From: Streptomyces griseoruber | GTDB taxonomy: Bacteria; Actinomycetota; Actinomycetes; Streptomycetales; Streptomycetaceae | Length of the DNA: 64,000 bases | Reading direction: 5' to 3' | NCBI RefSeq assembly: GCF_001514205.1 | Contig: NZ_KQ948785.1 | Span: forward strand, 54,908-118,907 | In this document: positions 56,911 through 64,000 of the stretch, piece after piece | Position numbering within the stretch: position 1 is the stretch's first letter | Layout: each line of letters starts with the position of its first letter | Notes under the pieces: generated by a model | What the model saw: only the letters and a program-made list of their open reading frames with translations | Told to the model about the DNA's origin: nothing | The model's database searches: none | Position numbers and translations under genes: made by a program

Positions 56911-58485
56911 ATGAGGGTACGACGGAGATCGCTGGCTTTCGTCGGGGTGGCCGCGCTGGCACCGCTGGTCGTTTCCGCGGCCTCTGCGCAGGCGGCATCG
57001 GGCTCACTGGCCGTCACCACGCTGGGGCGGCACGGCGGCAAGGTCCCGACGACGGTCACCGTCGTCGCCGTGCCGTCCGGTCAGACGTACAGCGTCAAGT
57101 CCGGCAAGCGGATCAGCCTGCCGTCGGGGCGCTACATCGCGATGACCGACATCTACGAGAGCGCCACGGACGGTGCGGGCACCGACACCCTCGGCGCGAA
57201 GGTCGTCACGGTGTCGGGGCGCACGTCGGTGACGCTCGACGCGCGCCAGGGCAAGGCCGTGAAGGTGTCGCTCGACACGCCCGCCGACGTGAGTGGCCCG
57301 GCGCGGATCAGCGCGCAGGTGTGCGCCGCCACCGTCAGCACCATGCCCTCCGCCTTCAGCGTGGGCGGCTGGAACGACGCGGGGGCCCTCTACGCCATCC
57401 CGAACTCCTCCAAGCTGCTGCAGTTCGGGTACCTGGCGCAGTGGTCCGGCAACGACAACTACGTCGCCGTGAAGAACACCACGGGCATCCCGGCCGCGCC
57501 CGGTGGGTCGGTCAAGCGGTCGAACATGGCGACGATGCGCTTCTCGGTGCGCAGCGGTACGCAGATGGCCGGTCAGCACGACATCGCGGTCCAGGCGATG
57601 CCGAAGACCGACGACTGCACGACCGACCTGATGGGCGAGGTCCACGACGACACCGCACCGTACAGCGCCACCGTCCATGTGACTCCCGGGACCTGGCAGC
57701 CGCGCGACGACATCTTCGCGAGCAACGGCGACGACGTCGGCGGCGGTTTCCCGAAGGCCAGGACGCTGAAGGCGGGGCAGAGCGCCACCCAGTCCTTCGG
57801 CCGGGCCGTGTGGAGTCCGCTGCACTATCTGCCGACGGTCTGGCAGAAGTCCGTCTATTTCGTTCCGGACGCCCTGATCGGCGACCCCGACGTCGGCACG
57901 ACCGGGGCCGACCCGACGAAGGAGACGGTGGTCCTTGCCAAGGCGGGCACCACCGTCAAGAAGAAGACGCTCACCAACTGGGGCTCCTCCGACGACACCT
58001 TCTCCGCCCGCATCCACTCGGCCGGCTGGTACCGCCTGACCGTCGACGCGCATCGCTACCGTCCGGGCATCACCTTCCCCGCCGGCATGCTGTCGTCACG
58101 CATCACCCTCGACTGGCGCTTCAAGGCCGACCCGGCCAAGTCGACGGTCGCGTCCGTCTTCCTGACCCGCTTCCTGCCCACCGGGCTGGACACCCACAAC
58201 CAGGCCGCACCGAACAGCACCACGACGGTCGACGTGAGTGCCGTGCGCGGCGCCCAGAACCCCGACACGAAGTTCACCAAGGTGACCGCCAAGTCCGTCC
58301 GCGTCTGGTCCTCCGCCGACGGCGGCAAGACCTGGAAGGCGGCGACGGTCAAGCACTCCGGCTCCACCTGGCAGGCGTCCGTCCACAACCCGGCCTCCGG
58401 CGCCGTCGCCCTGCGCTCCGAGGTGAAGGACTCCGCCGGGGGCCGCTCGGTGGAGACGGTGTACCGGGCGTACGCCATCGGCTGA
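56911..58485 (+). CDS. Large secreted protein of unknown function
   Basis: The 524-residue protein starts at ATG 56911 (a TTG precedes it) behind GGAGGGGG, with a signal peptide cleaved near AQAASG. It has beta-rich segments, including TVVAVPSGQTYSVKSGKRIS, SARIHSAGWYRLTVDAHRY and a C-terminal SVRVWSSADGGKTWKAATV. The C-terminal part (VDVSAVRGAQ to the end) is like that found after the protease domain in large Streptomyces S8 peptidases. No catalytic triad is present here. It might be an orphan accessory domain of a secreted enzyme. Confidence 0.7.
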   Translation: MRVRRRSLAFVGVAALAPLVVSAASAQAASGSLAVTTLGRHGGKVPTTVTVVAVPSGQTYSVKSGKRISLPSGRYIAMTDIYESATDGAGTDTLGAKVVTVSGRTSVTLDARQGKAVKVSLDTPADVSGPARISAQVCAATVSTMPSAFSVGGWNDAGALYAIPNSSKLLQFGYLAQWSGNDNYVAVKNTTGIPAAPGGSVKRSNMATMRFSVRSGTQMAGQHDIAVQAMPKTDDCTTDLMGEVHDDTAPYSATVHVTPGTWQPRDDIFASNGDDVGGGFPKARTLKAGQSATQSFGRAVWSPLHYLPTVWQKSVYFVPDALIGDPDVGTTGADPTKETVVLAKAGTTVKKKTLTNWGSSDDTFSARIHSAGWYRLTVDAHRYRPGITFPAGMLSSRITLDWRFKADPAKSTVASVFLTRFLPTGLDTHNQAAPNSTTTVDVSAVRGAQNPDTKFTKVTAKSVRVWSSADGGKTWKAATVKHSGSTWQASVHNPASGAVALRSEVKDSAGGRSVETVYRAYAIG

Positions 58486-58514
58486 GGCCGTCGTCGCCGT
58501 CACGGAGGAAGGAC

Positions 58515-58546
58515 GGGCGGCCGCGCGCCGACGCGGGCGGCCGCCC
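58515..58546. terminator. Bidirectional hairpin between convergent genes
   Basis: The arms GGGCGGCCGC and GCGGCCGCCC pair perfectly around 12 bases, between the secreted protein stop (58485) and the GNAT-AAA stop (58567). Confidence 0.7.
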
Positions 58547-58566
58547 TGGCCGGCGTGCGCCAGGGC

Positions 58567-59835
58567 CTAGAGGCGCGCGTACTGCTCCGTCTGCTCGGCG
58601 AACTCCTGGGCCATGCCGCCGCTGACCGTGGGCTGGGTGCCGCGGATCGTGTCCAGGTAGTCGTCCGTGACGGGGAGGACCCGGGTCCCAGTGTCGAATG
58701 TGCGCTCGAATCCGGCCTGGGAGACGGTCCGTGCCGCGTGGGCGATGTCGGCGGGGGTGAAACCCTCGCTGGCGGAGGCGAGCGCCTCGCTGTCGGCCTC
58801 GGCGCCGGCCCGTGCCAGGTAGCTCTCCCACAGCGCGGTCCTGGCGCGGTGGTCGGGAGGCCCGATCGGCAGCACGTAGTCGAAGCGGCCGTGCCGCAGG
58901 AACGCGGAGTCGAGGGCGGTCACGTTGTTCGTGGCGCAGACGAGCAGCCGTCCATCCTGTCTGCGGAAGCGGACGATCGCCTTGAGCAGCTCGTTGACGA
59001 CGCCGACCGCGGTCGCGTCCGCGCCGCCCCGCTCACCGGCGACCTCCTCGACCTCGTCGATGAAGACCAGGACGTGGTCGAGCCGGGAGACCTCGTCGAA
59101 GCGTCGGTTCAGCCCGGTCGCCAGGCCGTACTCGGCGGCCAGACGTGCGGGGAACAGTTCCAGGAAGGGCCACCCCAGGCGGCCGGCGATCGCGTGCGCG
59201 AACGTGCTCTTGCCGGTTCCGGGCGGACCGAACAGCATCACGGCCCGCGGCAGCTCCACTCCGTGCTCCGCGGCCAGGTCGGGATGGGCCAGCGGCAGGA
59301 CCAGACGGCGCTCGATGAGCTGTTTCTCCCGTTCCATGCCCGCGACCTCCTGCCACAGTCCCCCGGTCGGCAGCTCCGCACCGAGCGAGGAGAGCATGTC
59401 GGCCGTCTGCGGGGGCAGCGGTCTGCGTTTCTCGAAGAGGACCAGGCCCGAGCGGGCGCCGAAGCCGCGGTTGCGCAGCGCGGCCGCACCGGTCTCACCC
59501 TCGGGCAGGGCCGCGTACACGGTGCGGACTCCGTCGGTGAAGAGACGTTGTTCAAGGGCTGTGATCAGGGCACTGCCCAGTCCCTGGTGCCGCCAGGCCG
59601 GTGCCATGCAGATGCGCAGGATCCAGGCACGGTCGCCCTCCACCCTGCTCACCGCGGCGCCGACCACCACGTCGTCCGCCGTGGCCACCACCGCCGGATG
59701 AAGGTCTTGCAGGGCCGACACGGCGTCCGCGAGCGGGAAGAGAGCCGGCTCCTCGGTCGTACTGCTCTCCATGTCGACCCGGACCACTCCCTCCAGGTCG
59801 TCCTGGTGGTAGTCCCTGACCCGCCAACCCGTCAT
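58567..59835 (-). CDS. Fusion of GNAT acetyltransferase and AAA+ ATPase
   Basis: The 422-residue protein starts at ATG 59835. Residues 1-140 are a GNAT domain (VRDYHQDDLEGVVRVDMES, acetyl-CoA loop PAWRHQGLGSALI). Residues 165-390 are an AAA+ ATPase: Walker A FGPPGTGKSTF, Walker B VLVFIDEVEEVAGERGG, sensor CATNNVTALD and arginine finger RHGRFDYVLPIGPP. The ATPase resembles the FtsH/ARC/SpoVK-type. The fused GNAT could acetylate a protein substrate unfolded or held by the ATPase. I know no characterised member with this layout. Confidence 0.85.
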   Translation of the reverse strand: MTGWRVRDYHQDDLEGVVRVDMESSTTEEPALFPLADAVSALQDLHPAVVATADDVVVGAAVSRVEGDRAWILRICMAPAWRHQGLGSALITALEQRLFTDGVRTVYAALPEGETGAAALRNRGFGARSGLVLFEKRRPLPPQTADMLSSLGAELPTGGLWQEVAGMEREKQLIERRLVLPLAHPDLAAEHGVELPRAVMLFGPPGTGKSTFAHAIAGRLGWPFLELFPARLAAEYGLATGLNRRFDEVSRLDHVLVFIDEVEEVAGERGGADATAVGVVNELLKAIVRFRRQDGRLLVCATNNVTALDSAFLRHGRFDYVLPIGPPDHRARTALWESYLARAGAEADSEALASASEGFTPADIAHAARTVSQAGFERTFDTGTRVLPVTDDYLDTIRGTQPTVSGGMAQEFAEQTEQYARL

Positions 59836-59927
59836 GATCAGCTCCGCGCGTTCGACCGTGCTCCCATCATCGACCGCCGTGCGGGTTCGCGCGCGGCGGC
59901 GCCCGGAACGGACGCCCTGACGGATCA

Positions 59928-60038
59928 TCAGACGCAGGGGGTGCCCTGGTCGGAGTAGGCTCGACAGTCCGGGAGTTCTTCGCGCACCGCCTGCTTCGCC
60001 TCATCGTCGGCACGCTGCTGCTCGTCCTGAACAGCCAT
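59928..60038 (-). CDS. Possible 36-residue charged protein
   Basis: The minus-strand frame MAVQDEQQRADDEAKQAVRE continues with LPDCRAYSDQ and ends GTPCV. Its third positions are about three-quarters G/C. The predicted helix is highly charged. Its ATG overlaps the DUF5994 pseudogene start on the other strand and no ribosome-binding site is seen, so the call is weak. Confidence 0.3.
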   Translation of the reverse strand: MAVQDEQQRADDEAKQAVREELPDCRAYSDQGTPCV

Positions 60039-60550
60039 GATCACCGCATCGAGCCCCCCGCTTGCCTCCCATCCCCTCCTGCGCCTGAGCCTGGCACCCC
60101 ACGGCACGATGCTCCGGCCCGTCGAGGGAGCACGGTGGCCCCGCTCCTACGGCCTCCTCGCCGAACTCCCCCTGCTCCTGGGCGGATTGCCGCCCGACGG
60201 GGGCGGCATCGCCGGCGTCACCGTCAATGGGTCGACGGGGTCCGCGACGCCCGGCCGGATGCTCGTCTGCCACCAGGTGGTACGACTGCGCAGAACCGTG
60301 ACGGCATCGGCGCCGCACACCGTCGCCCTGCTCGCTCCGGGTCAGCGGCGGTGGCACCTGCTGGTCATCCCCCCCGGACACCACCGAGCAGGCCGCGAGA
60401 CCGCTCATGGCGGCCGCGGCGGACGGCGAAGCCTGGCCGAGGAGCCGCCGTGGCGCCCTGCGCGTCATCGGAGAGGGCGGCCACGCGAGCGGCGGGAGGT
60501 CCGTACGGCGAAGAAGGCGATGTCGGCCACGAAGATCACGATTCCGATGA
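60037..60550 (+). pseudogene. DUF5994 gene with a frameshift in a C7 tract
   Basis: The frame starts MITASSPPLASHPLLRLSLA and follows DUF5994 to RRWHLLVIPP. Within seven consecutive C bases (60369-60375) the frame shifts. Removing one C gives PDTTEQAARPLMAAAADGEAW, the expected continuation (compare the intact copy at 61741). It is either a real pseudogene or a homopolymer sequencing error. Confidence 0.7.
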
Positions 60551-60635
60551 TCAGAAGATAGAACAGACCCTCCGCCACTGCGCCGACGAGTCCCAGGACG
60601 ATGGCCGCGAGCAGCAGGAACAGGAAGATCGCCAT
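60465..60635 (-). CDS. Small hydrophobic membrane protein
   Basis: The 56-residue frame, MAIFLFLLLAAIVLGLVGAV, then AEGLFYLLIIGIVIFVADIA and FFAVRTSRRSRGRPLR, has two membrane helices and a basic tail. GAGGAG lies eight to nine bases upstream of the ATG at 60635. I recognise this as the short hydrophobic protein that many Streptomyces carry near stress genes; its role is unknown. Confidence 0.8.
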   Translation of the reverse strand: MAIFLFLLLAAIVLGLVGAVAEGLFYLLIIGIVIFVADIAFFAVRTSRRSRGRPLR

Positions 60636-60667
60636 ACGGCTGCACTCCTCTGCCGGGGCTTCCGGCG

Positions 60668-61024
60668 TCAGCGGCGCGCGAGCTGGCGTTCGCCGCCTGC
60701 GCCCGGCCGGTAGGTCAGGTCGTAGTGCCTGAAGATCGCTTCCTCCCGCTCGGCGGGCAGGATGTCGTCGGTGCCGATGGCCGGGGCCTTCTTCACCAGT
60801 CCCTTGGAATGCGCGACCTTGACGTAGCCCGGTCCCAGAATCGCCCCGTCGAGGGGGACGAAGACCAGGCGGTGCCGGGTGGGCAGGCCGGTGCGGACGG
60901 TGGCCATGGCCGGCTGGTCGGTGACGGTGTCCACGTAGATGGCTTCCAGTGAGCCGATCCTGCGCCCCTTCGGGTCCACGACATCGTGGTCACGCCACTC
61001 GCGGACATCGGCGGAATGGATCAT
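60668..61024 (-). CDS. PRC-barrel domain protein
   Basis: The 118-residue protein starts MIHSADVREWRDHDVVDPKG at ATG 61024. The PRC-barrel core is RRIGSLEAIYVDTVTDQPAM, and VPLDGAILGPGYVKVAHSK. The C-terminal IFRHYDLTYRP matches Streptomyces stress-linked members. It is a cytoplasmic protein probably involved in RNA or membrane-linked stress control. It lies just upstream of the hydrophobic protein gene on the same strand. Confidence 0.88.
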   Translation of the reverse strand: MIHSADVREWRDHDVVDPKGRRIGSLEAIYVDTVTDQPAMATVRTGLPTRHRLVFVPLDGAILGPGYVKVAHSKGLVKKAPAIGTDDILPAEREEAIFRHYDLTYRPGAGGERQLARR

Positions 61025-61135
61025 GCCCTGCTCCCGGCGGCCGCGTCGGTCGTCCTCCAACGACCCCGGCGTATACACACCGGGGTCGCCCTTCCGGGCC
61101 GGTCGCACGTGAGAGTGGGCCGACCCGTTTTCATG

Positions 61136-61423
61136 CTATGCCCGTCGGCTGCCCCGGGCATCCGGCGTTCGCGCGGGTGACGAGCCGACGACACGCACGT
61201 CGACGTCGTCGGCGCAGGGCGGTTCGGGTGACGCGGCAGCGGGTGGTGCGGAGGGCCTCGCCGGTCGTCGGTTCTTCGCCCGCCGCCGGCCGACGCCCGG
61301 CAGCGCGTCGCTGTAGCGGTAGGCCGCGATCCTCGCGTCGTGCTGCGCGTTGAGCCGATGGATCAGGACCATCCCGAGAACGATCACGGCGATGATCAGG
61401 GCCGCGGTGATGCCGGTTTCCAT
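61136..61423 (-). CDS. Small single-pass membrane protein
   Basis: The 95-residue protein starts METGITAALIIAVIVLGMVL at ATG 61423 behind GAGG. It has one helix at the N-terminus, a short basic segment and an Ala/Pro/Arg-rich tail. The family is unclear. It is about 110 bases upstream of the PRC-barrel gene and on the same strand. Confidence 0.65.
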   Translation of the reverse strand: METGITAALIIAVIVLGMVLIHRLNAQHDARIAAYRYSDALPGVGRRRAKNRRPARPSAPPAAASPEPPCADDVDVRVVGSSPARTPDARGSRRA

Positions 61424-61740
61424 GTCCTCACCCCCCTCGGGCGGAACGCACGGGACCGACCGCGTTCGGTGAGGGTTGTCCATCTGCTGGAGGTCTGCTG
61501 GTCGCGATCATGACGCGAACCTGTCCCCGGCTCGTCTTCGACGTTCCGGCCCTGTTGCTCGCCGAGAACGGCACCAGTTCGGATCTGGCGTGCGAAGTAC
61601 TCCCGGTATCCCCACACTACTCCCGAGGAGTAGCCTGAAGTCACCGAGGATATTTCGCGCACCGGCTTCCACGCTCGTGTCGTTTTCGGAGATCGAATAT
61701 GCCGGGTCGGCCACGGCCGGCCCGGGGCAGGGTTCGCGTC
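61424..61740. other. Intergenic region with a short inverted repeat
   Basis: The 317 bases contain the perfect inverted repeat CTACTCC-CGA-GGAGTAG at 61617-61633, 108 bases before the DUF5994 start. A 42-codon frame from ATG 61511 has no ribosome-binding site and I do not trust it. Confidence 0.5.
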
Positions 61741-62376
61741 ATGACTGCGACCATTTCCCGCTCGCCGACACTCGAAGACCGGCTGTTGCCGTCCCCTCCG
61801 ACTTCCTCCCCCCTCCGCCTGTCGCTGGCCCCCGTCGGCCCCGCGCCGGCGCTCCTGGACGGCGCCTGGTGGCCCCGCTCCCGCGACCTCGGGGCGGAAC
61901 TCCCCATCCTGACAGCGGTGTTGGACCCGCTGTGGGGACGGATCACCCGGGTCACGGTGAACCCCACCCACTGGCCGGTCATCCCGCGCAAGGTGCCCGT
62001 CGCCGGGCACGTCGTGAACGTCGGCTGGTTCCTGCCCGAGCAGGACCCGCACGAACTGCTGCTGCTCTCCTACCATGTGGGCCGCTGGAACCTGCTCGTG
62101 GTCCCGCCGGAGACGAGTCCCGTCCAGGCCGCCTGGCTGATGGCCGCCGCGAGCGACCCCCGGGGCACGTCGACCGCGAGCCGCTTGATGGAGGAGGCCG
62201 CAGGTCTGCGGACGGTTGCGGAGACCGACCTGGCCGTGGCGGCGGTCTGGGACTCCGAGGGAGGACACGAGGCCCGCGATCCGTCCGTACGGCCAGGCAT
62301 CCGGACCGTCACGGCCGAGGGCGGGGATCCGGTCGCCGCACCCCCCTCGCCCCCGAATCGGCCGATGGAGAGGTGA
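61741..62376 (+). CDS. DUF5994 family protein (intact copy)
   Basis: The 211-residue protein starts at ATG 61741. It shows the DUF5994 blocks LRLSLAPVGPAPALLDGAWW, PRSRDLGAELP, ITRVTVNPTHWPVIPRKVPV, ELLLLSYHVGRWNLLVVPPE and AAWLMAAAS. The function is unknown; genes of this family often sit beside sigma-factor antagonists and other stress proteins, as here. A frameshifted copy (60037) and a deleted one (62436) flank it. Confidence 0.88.
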   Translation: MTATISRSPTLEDRLLPSPPTSSPLRLSLAPVGPAPALLDGAWWPRSRDLGAELPILTAVLDPLWGRITRVTVNPTHWPVIPRKVPVAGHVVNVGWFLPEQDPHELLLLSYHVGRWNLLVVPPETSPVQAAWLMAAASDPRGTSTASRLMEEAAGLRTVAETDLAVAAVWDSEGGHEARDPSVRPGIRTVTAEGGDPVAAPPSPPNRPMER

Positions 62377-62435
62377 GGACCATGGAGACCTTCGTGACCG
62401 TGGCCGTGGTCCTGGCGACGAGTGAGTCCCCGTGA

Positions 62436-62685
62436 GCCCCCTCAGGCTGCCGGCGGACACCGGCGGGGAGCCGATGCTCCCCGGCACCGCGCTCCGGCGG
62501 CCGGGCCATCCGGCCGTCGGCGGCCCTCCTGTCCGCCTCGACCGGCCGTCGCCGACGACACCATGATCGTCACTCGGGGGCACCAGGACCGTTTCCTGTT
62601 CCTGGTGATCCCTCCGTGGGCGGCTCCTCCGCGCGCTCACGCCGCGATGGCCCTGGCCGGCGCTCCCGGCCGGTGGCCCAGCTGA
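62436..62685 (+). pseudogene. DUF5994 remnant with internal deletion
   Basis: A short N-terminal part (PLRLPADTGGEPMLPG) and, after a gap and frame change, a C-terminal part (DRFLFLVIPPWAAPPRAHAA, MALAGAPGRWP) resemble the two ends of DUF5994. The central half is missing. Confidence 0.45.
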
Positions 62686-62751
62686 ACGCACAGCGCGCAA
62701 CTCGGTTCCCCGGAAGGGAAATTCACCCCGTCCGTCACCGCGCCCGCCACC

Positions 62752-62808
62752 ACATCCACACCCACACCCACACCCACATCCCCATCCACATCCACACCCA
62801 CATCCTCC
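62752..62808. repeat. CACACC/CACATC hexamer tract
   Basis: About nine imperfect 6-bp units (CACACC, CACATC, CCCATC) form a C/A-rich tract 20 bases before the STAS gene start. It is non-coding and may vary in length by slippage, possibly affecting expression of the STAS gene. Confidence 0.8.
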
Positions 62809-62828
62809 TGCGTCCGAACAGAGGAGCC

Positions 62829-63200
62829 ATGCCCCTTCCACAACTGAATGTCTATCGGCACGACCGTGGCACCCGTGCTCTGATCACCCTCGCGGGAGAG
62901 ATAGACCTGGCCACGGCACCGCAGGTGAGCGAGGCACTGGCCGCGTGCCTGAGCGACGGCGTCCGCAGCATCGATGTGGACCTCACGGCGGTCACCTTCT
63001 GCGACGCCAGCGGGCTCAACGCCTTCCTCATGACATCCCGGCTCGCCACCGGTGCCGGCCGGACCCTGCGACTGCACCACCCGTCGCCGACCATGGCCCG
63101 CGTCATCGAGATCACCGGCTGCGGCTTCCTGCTTCACCCGGTACGCACCGGTCGCGCACGACCGCGCCGGATTCCCGTCGCCTCGGGCGGTGCGCCGTGA
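62829..63200 (+). CDS. STAS-domain anti-sigma factor antagonist
   Basis: The 123-residue protein starts at ATG 62829 behind GAGGAG. The STAS fold is visible as RALITLAGEIDLATAPQVSE and the phosphorylation site FCDASGLNAFLMT. It would bind an anti-sigma kinase of the SpoIIAB/RsbW type when unphosphorylated. Its TGA overlaps the next gene's GTG start (GTGA). Confidence 0.92.
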   Translation: MPLPQLNVYRHDRGTRALITLAGEIDLATAPQVSEALAACLSDGVRSIDVDLTAVTFCDASGLNAFLMTSRLATGAGRTLRLHHPSPTMARVIEITGCGFLLHPVRTGRARPRRIPVASGGAP

Positions 63201-63886
63201 CGGTCCCACCCCGGCGGGAGCAGGCGCCGCACGGCGACGGAAGCACGCCGGCCGCCATGGAGGTGTTACGCCTCCGCCGACTCAACCGCTGGCAGGCCGA
63301 GACCCTCAAGGAGGACCTGGCCGATCTGTACGTGGAGTCCTCCCGGGCACGGCCCGGCGAGGAGTACCGGGACCGGGAGGCGTTTCTGCGGCGGCTGACC
63401 GACGCCGTCCGGCGGCCCGGCTTCGCTCTGCTGATCGCGGAGAACACGGCCTTCGCCGGGTGTGTGTACGGATTCCCGGTACGGCGCGAGGGGACGTGGT
63501 GGCGGGGGTTCGACGGGCCTCTTCCGCGGGGCGTCGAACAACTCACCGCGTCCGGACACGTCTTCGCGATCACCGAGACCCTGGTGCACCCTCACACGGA
63601 CGCCCCGGGACTCGCCCGCCGCCTCCAGCAACGCCTGCTCGCCGACCACCACGCCTCACTCGGGGCGACGTTGGTGGATCAGGCCGACCCGGCGGCCTGC
63701 GACGCCTTCCTGTCCTGGGGCTGGCAGGACATCGGGACGGTCCGTCGCCCGTCGGACCATCCCGGTCCCCGGCCGCCGGTCGCCCTGGTGCTCCGGGCCC
63801 TGGTGCTTCCCCTCGGGCGCGGGCCGTCTGCCGCCGCCCACCCGGACGGCCTGGCTCACGAGAACCGCACCCAACGGCCCGACTGA
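63197..63886 (+). CDS. GNAT-like acyltransferase coupled to the STAS gene
   Basis: The 229-residue protein starts at GTG 63197. A GNAT-like fold is suggested by VLRLRRLNRWQAETLKEDLA, FALLIAENTAFAGCVYGFPV, FAITETLVHPHTDAPGLARR and VDQADPAACDAFLSWGWQDI. The acetyl-CoA loop is divergent. Coupling to the STAS gene suggests a role in the same stress regulation. It could be a non-catalytic relative. Confidence 0.7.
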   Translation: MTVPPRREQAPHGDGSTPAAMEVLRLRRLNRWQAETLKEDLADLYVESSRARPGEEYRDREAFLRRLTDAVRRPGFALLIAENTAFAGCVYGFPVRREGTWWRGFDGPLPRGVEQLTASGHVFAITETLVHPHTDAPGLARRLQQRLLADHHASLGATLVDQADPAACDAFLSWGWQDIGTVRRPSDHPGPRPPVALVLRALVLPLGRGPSAAAHPDGLAHENRTQRPD

Positions 63887-64000
63887 CCTTCGGCGAAGCC
63901 GAGACCCCTCGAGCGGCCCACCGCCGCACGTCGTCCGGCTGCCGGCTCTGCTCATTCGGGGGCATGACGATGGCCGGAAAGCCAATCAAATTATTTTCTT
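63887..64000. other. Right edge, no gene seen
   Basis: The last 114 bases contain no supported gene. The final 20 bases are AT-rich (AATCAAATTATTTTCTT) and may be the promoter of a gene beyond the window. Confidence 0.4.

Noticed and set aside
61511..61639. 42-codon frame upstream of the intact DUF5994 gene
   Set aside because: It has no ribosome-binding site and no family resemblance, and overlaps a short inverted repeat.
62752..62808. CRISPR-like repeat tract
   Set aside because: The units are 6 bp without spacers, so it is a simple tandem repeat.

Overview
The window is chromosomal DNA of a Streptomyces-like actinomycete. It has very high G+C with G/C-biased third codon positions, many GTG starts, LuxR/LAL, SARP and TetR regulators, ECF sigma and DUF5994/DUF2637/DUF6191 families, and secreted proteins with Ala-rich signal peptides. 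I see no tRNA, rRNA, CRISPR array or intact prophage.

Region by region. 0-4.5 kb: the start of a DUF4255 (Pvc16-type) gene of a contractile injection system lies at the left edge, followed by two divergent LuxR-type regulators. 4.5-20.5 kb: mostly single metabolic genes. These are an SDR, a DUF1772/TetR pair with twin operators, a translationally coupled glycosyltransferase-thioesterase pair, a WS/DGAT-like acyltransferase, an ECF sigma factor with a downstream membrane protein, a CBM-pectate lyase behind a LacI-type operator, a Rieske oxygenase, an aldehyde dehydrogenase facing a DUF1569 gene across a 29-bp palindrome, and an aminotransferase-RidA pair. 20.5-31.3 kb: an atypical Pst-like operon in the order pstC, pstA, a membrane-anchored PstS, two further very large secreted binding proteins, a sortase-fold protein lacking its catalytic His and Cys, and pstB. 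A candidate PHO box precedes it. 31.3-41.9 kb: a PucR regulator, an ALF-repeat protein, small VOC/DUF proteins, a secreted-protein/LuxR-HTH chimera, a stand-alone trpF, a secreted glycerophosphodiesterase, an HxlR regulator, a VanZ protein and a NarL-type two-component system. 42-50 kb: a SARP-AfsR regulator, an SGNH hydrolase, a peptidoglycan amidase-like protein, an inositol-phosphatase-like enzyme and two polysaccharide deacetylases. The SARP and amidase genes share a direct-repeat operator. 50-64 kb: DUF2637, MFS, DJ-1/GlxA and LuxR genes, a GNAT-AAA+ fusion, then a cluster of small stress-type proteins (hydrophobic protein, PRC-barrel, three DUF5994 copies in different states of decay, STAS protein).

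The window also carries a 169-bp imperfect palindromic element in two nearly identical, oppositely oriented copies (9910-10078 and 33153-33321). Two short derivatives of it (4522-4543 and 16492-16509) share its CTAG-TGCCGCGGCA ends, and at three of the four sites the terminal CTAG supplies neighbouring stop codons. Several pseudogenes (TetR, AraC, IS481, DUF6191, DUF5994) show active decay. The strongest candidates for undescribed biology are the Pst-like operon with its inactive sortase, the palindromic element family, the predicted SARP regulon, and the GNAT-AAA+ fusion.
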